A stretch of 54,123 nucleotides of DNA from an uncultured Verrucomicrobiota bacterium (GTDB lineage Bacteria > Verrucomicrobiota > Verrucomicrobiia > Limisphaerales > UBA9464): positions 1 to 54,123 of the forward strand of contig CAIVQH010000055.1 in NCBI GenBank assembly GCA_903907995.1, read 5' to 3'. A program made the position numbers and the translations under genes. The notes under the pieces are model-generated. The model had not been told where the DNA came from. It saw only the letters and a program-made list of their open reading frames with translations, and made no database searches. Numbering within the stretch: position 1 is the first letter of the stretch; each line of letters starts with the position of its first letter. Shown piece after piece: positions 53,194 to 54,123 of the stretch.

Positions 53194-54123
53194 GTGGCAA
53201 CGATCCGCGTTCAATTTCCGACCGTCCGTTCGTATCGAAAGAAGGGGCGAACCTACTTCGACGTCAACTGCCGCCGCAAAGGATGGACAGGTCCTGCCCG
53301 GCTCTCTTTCAAAACCAAGGCGGACGCACTCAAAAAGGCTCAGCAGATCGGGGACCTGTTTGAGCGGAACGGAATCGAGGGACTGAACCAAGTCTCGTTG
53401 TCCGTCACCAACCGCGAGTTGGAACGCTTGGAGAGCCAGCTGGGCGGCTACGGCAAGACCTTGGTGGACGCGGTCGCCCACTACCTTGAGTTCCTTCAGA
53501 AGACACCACCCTTGACCGCCTCGGTGAACCAGTTGACCGGGCGGTGGGCGGAATACGTCTCCAAGGACACCAAGAAGAACAACCGATCCCGTACCGTCCA
53601 AGAGATCGGCACGTTCGCCGAACGCTTCGGCCGGGATTTCCTGGATGTACCCATTACCGAGGTGGATCGCCCGCTGGTGGACCGGGCGGTGTTGACTCTC
53701 AAGACGCGGGAAGGCGAGCCCGTGTCCCCGCAGACGCGACGCAACTACCTCACCAAGTTCAAACAGTTCCTCAACTGGTGTGTGGATCAGCAACTGATTC
53801 CCGCCAACCCCGCCGCCACCCTGTCGGTGAGCGTCGAGGCGAAGTTGCCCGAGGTATACACCCTCGACGAATGCCGCCGGATCCTCGAAGTGGTTCAGCA
53901 GCCCGCCCACCGGCCGATGATCGCCTTTGTCGCGTTGGGCCTCTTCGCTGGTCTGCGTCCCACCGAGTCGGAGCGTCTGGATTGGAGCAACATCCACCGG
54001 GAGAATGACTCCATCAGCATCGAACCAAGGCAGACCAAGGTGAAGCGGGCCCGCAACGCGGAGATCGATTCGACCCTCGCCGCATGGCTGGCTCTGGTGG
54101 ATACGTCGCCACCGTTGATCCCG
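53194..54123 (+). CDS. Second tyrosine integrase, truncated by the window end
   Basis: 310 codons, open to the last base. The GTG at 53194 is a guess; the frame is open further upstream. Core-binding region (YGKTLVDAVAHYLEFLQ, QTRRNYLTKFKQFLNWC) and the start of the catalytic domain with Arg in GLFAGLRPTESERLDW (about 254). It is clearly different in sequence from the integrase at 46256. Its position immediately after attR fits a second element in tandem at the same site. Confidence 0.88.
   Translation, partial: MATIRVQFPTVRSYRKKGRTYFDVNCRRKGWTGPARLSFKTKADALKKAQQIGDLFERNGIEGLNQVSLSVTNRELERLESQLGGYGKTLVDAVAHYLEFLQKTPPLTASVNQLTGRWAEYVSKDTKKNNRSRTVQEIGTFAERFGRDFLDVPITEVDRPLVDRAVLTLKTREGEPVSPQTRRNYLTKFKQFLNWCVDQQLIPANPAATLSVSVEAKLPEVYTLDECRRILEVVQQPAHRPMIAFVALGLFAGLRPTESERLDWSNIHRENDSISIEPRQTKVKRARNAEIDSTLAAWLALVDTSPPLIP

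Noticed and set aside
53050-53997. 315-codon minus-strand frame at the window end
   Set aside because: Opposite strand of the second integrase, whose plus-strand frame has the conserved catalytic Arg region.

Overview
The window is a GC-rich bacterial chromosome segment that most resembles Verrucomicrobiota (a Limisphaerales/Pedosphaera-like lineage). This is inferred from the large DUF1080 + PVC-type dehydrogenase + cytochrome c protein, a PEP-CTERM-like secreted protein, a DUF5069 protein, many secreted proteins, and families of very short tandem repeats scattered through intergenic DNA and inside genes. No rRNA or ribosomal-protein gene is present to confirm the lineage.

Layout. 0.2-6.9 kb: a secreted multidomain sugar/heme protein, DUF5069, a small membrane protein, and an Rrf2 regulator with its SDR target; both promoters carry a similar inverted repeat. 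7.1-8.1 kb: an IS200-like REP-associated transposase (RAYT) with four copies of a ~105-bp palindromic element. 8.1-13.5 kb: thiC behind a TPP riboswitch, a secreted unknown, an exported peroxiredoxin, a DsbA-like protein and a PEP-CTERM-like protein. 13.7-19.1 kb: a four-gene two-component operon in which one response regulator has an in-frame amber codon. 19.4-29.2 kb: an exported metzincin-type protease, a GH5-like hydrolase, a membrane histidine kinase, a FadL-like porin, a Tat-exported unknown and a DUF5009 membrane protein. 29.5-32.9 kb: nucleotide-rhamnose synthesis (rfbA, a bifunctional-type epimerase/reductase, rfbB). 33.1-36.8 kb: CobW-type GTPase, WD40 protein and duplicated retropepsin-like protease in one operon. 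37.0-40.7 kb: a complete Mla/MCE lipid transporter. 40.8-45.9 kb: mutM, an unknown, and a surface-sugar operon whose GT2 gene is broken by an internal deletion.

46.1-53.1 kb: an integrative element in a tRNA-Thr(CGU) gene, bounded by 60-bp perfect direct repeats. It encodes an integrase, an unknown, an excisionase-like protein, a 47-codon gene, a CHC2 zinc-finger protein, a primase-polymerase-like protein and a RepA-like ATPase, mostly with overlapping stop/start codons. A secreted RCC1-repeat protein on the opposite strand looks like cargo. A different integrase starts just after the right repeat and runs off the window, which suggests a second element in tandem at the same tRNA site.

The most unusual signals are the att-bounded replicating-type element and its tandem neighbour, the heptamer/octamer repeats that have entered coding sequences such as thiC and rfbB without breaking the frame, the RAYT/palindrome cluster, and two apparently decayed genes (the amber response regulator and the frameshifted GT2).
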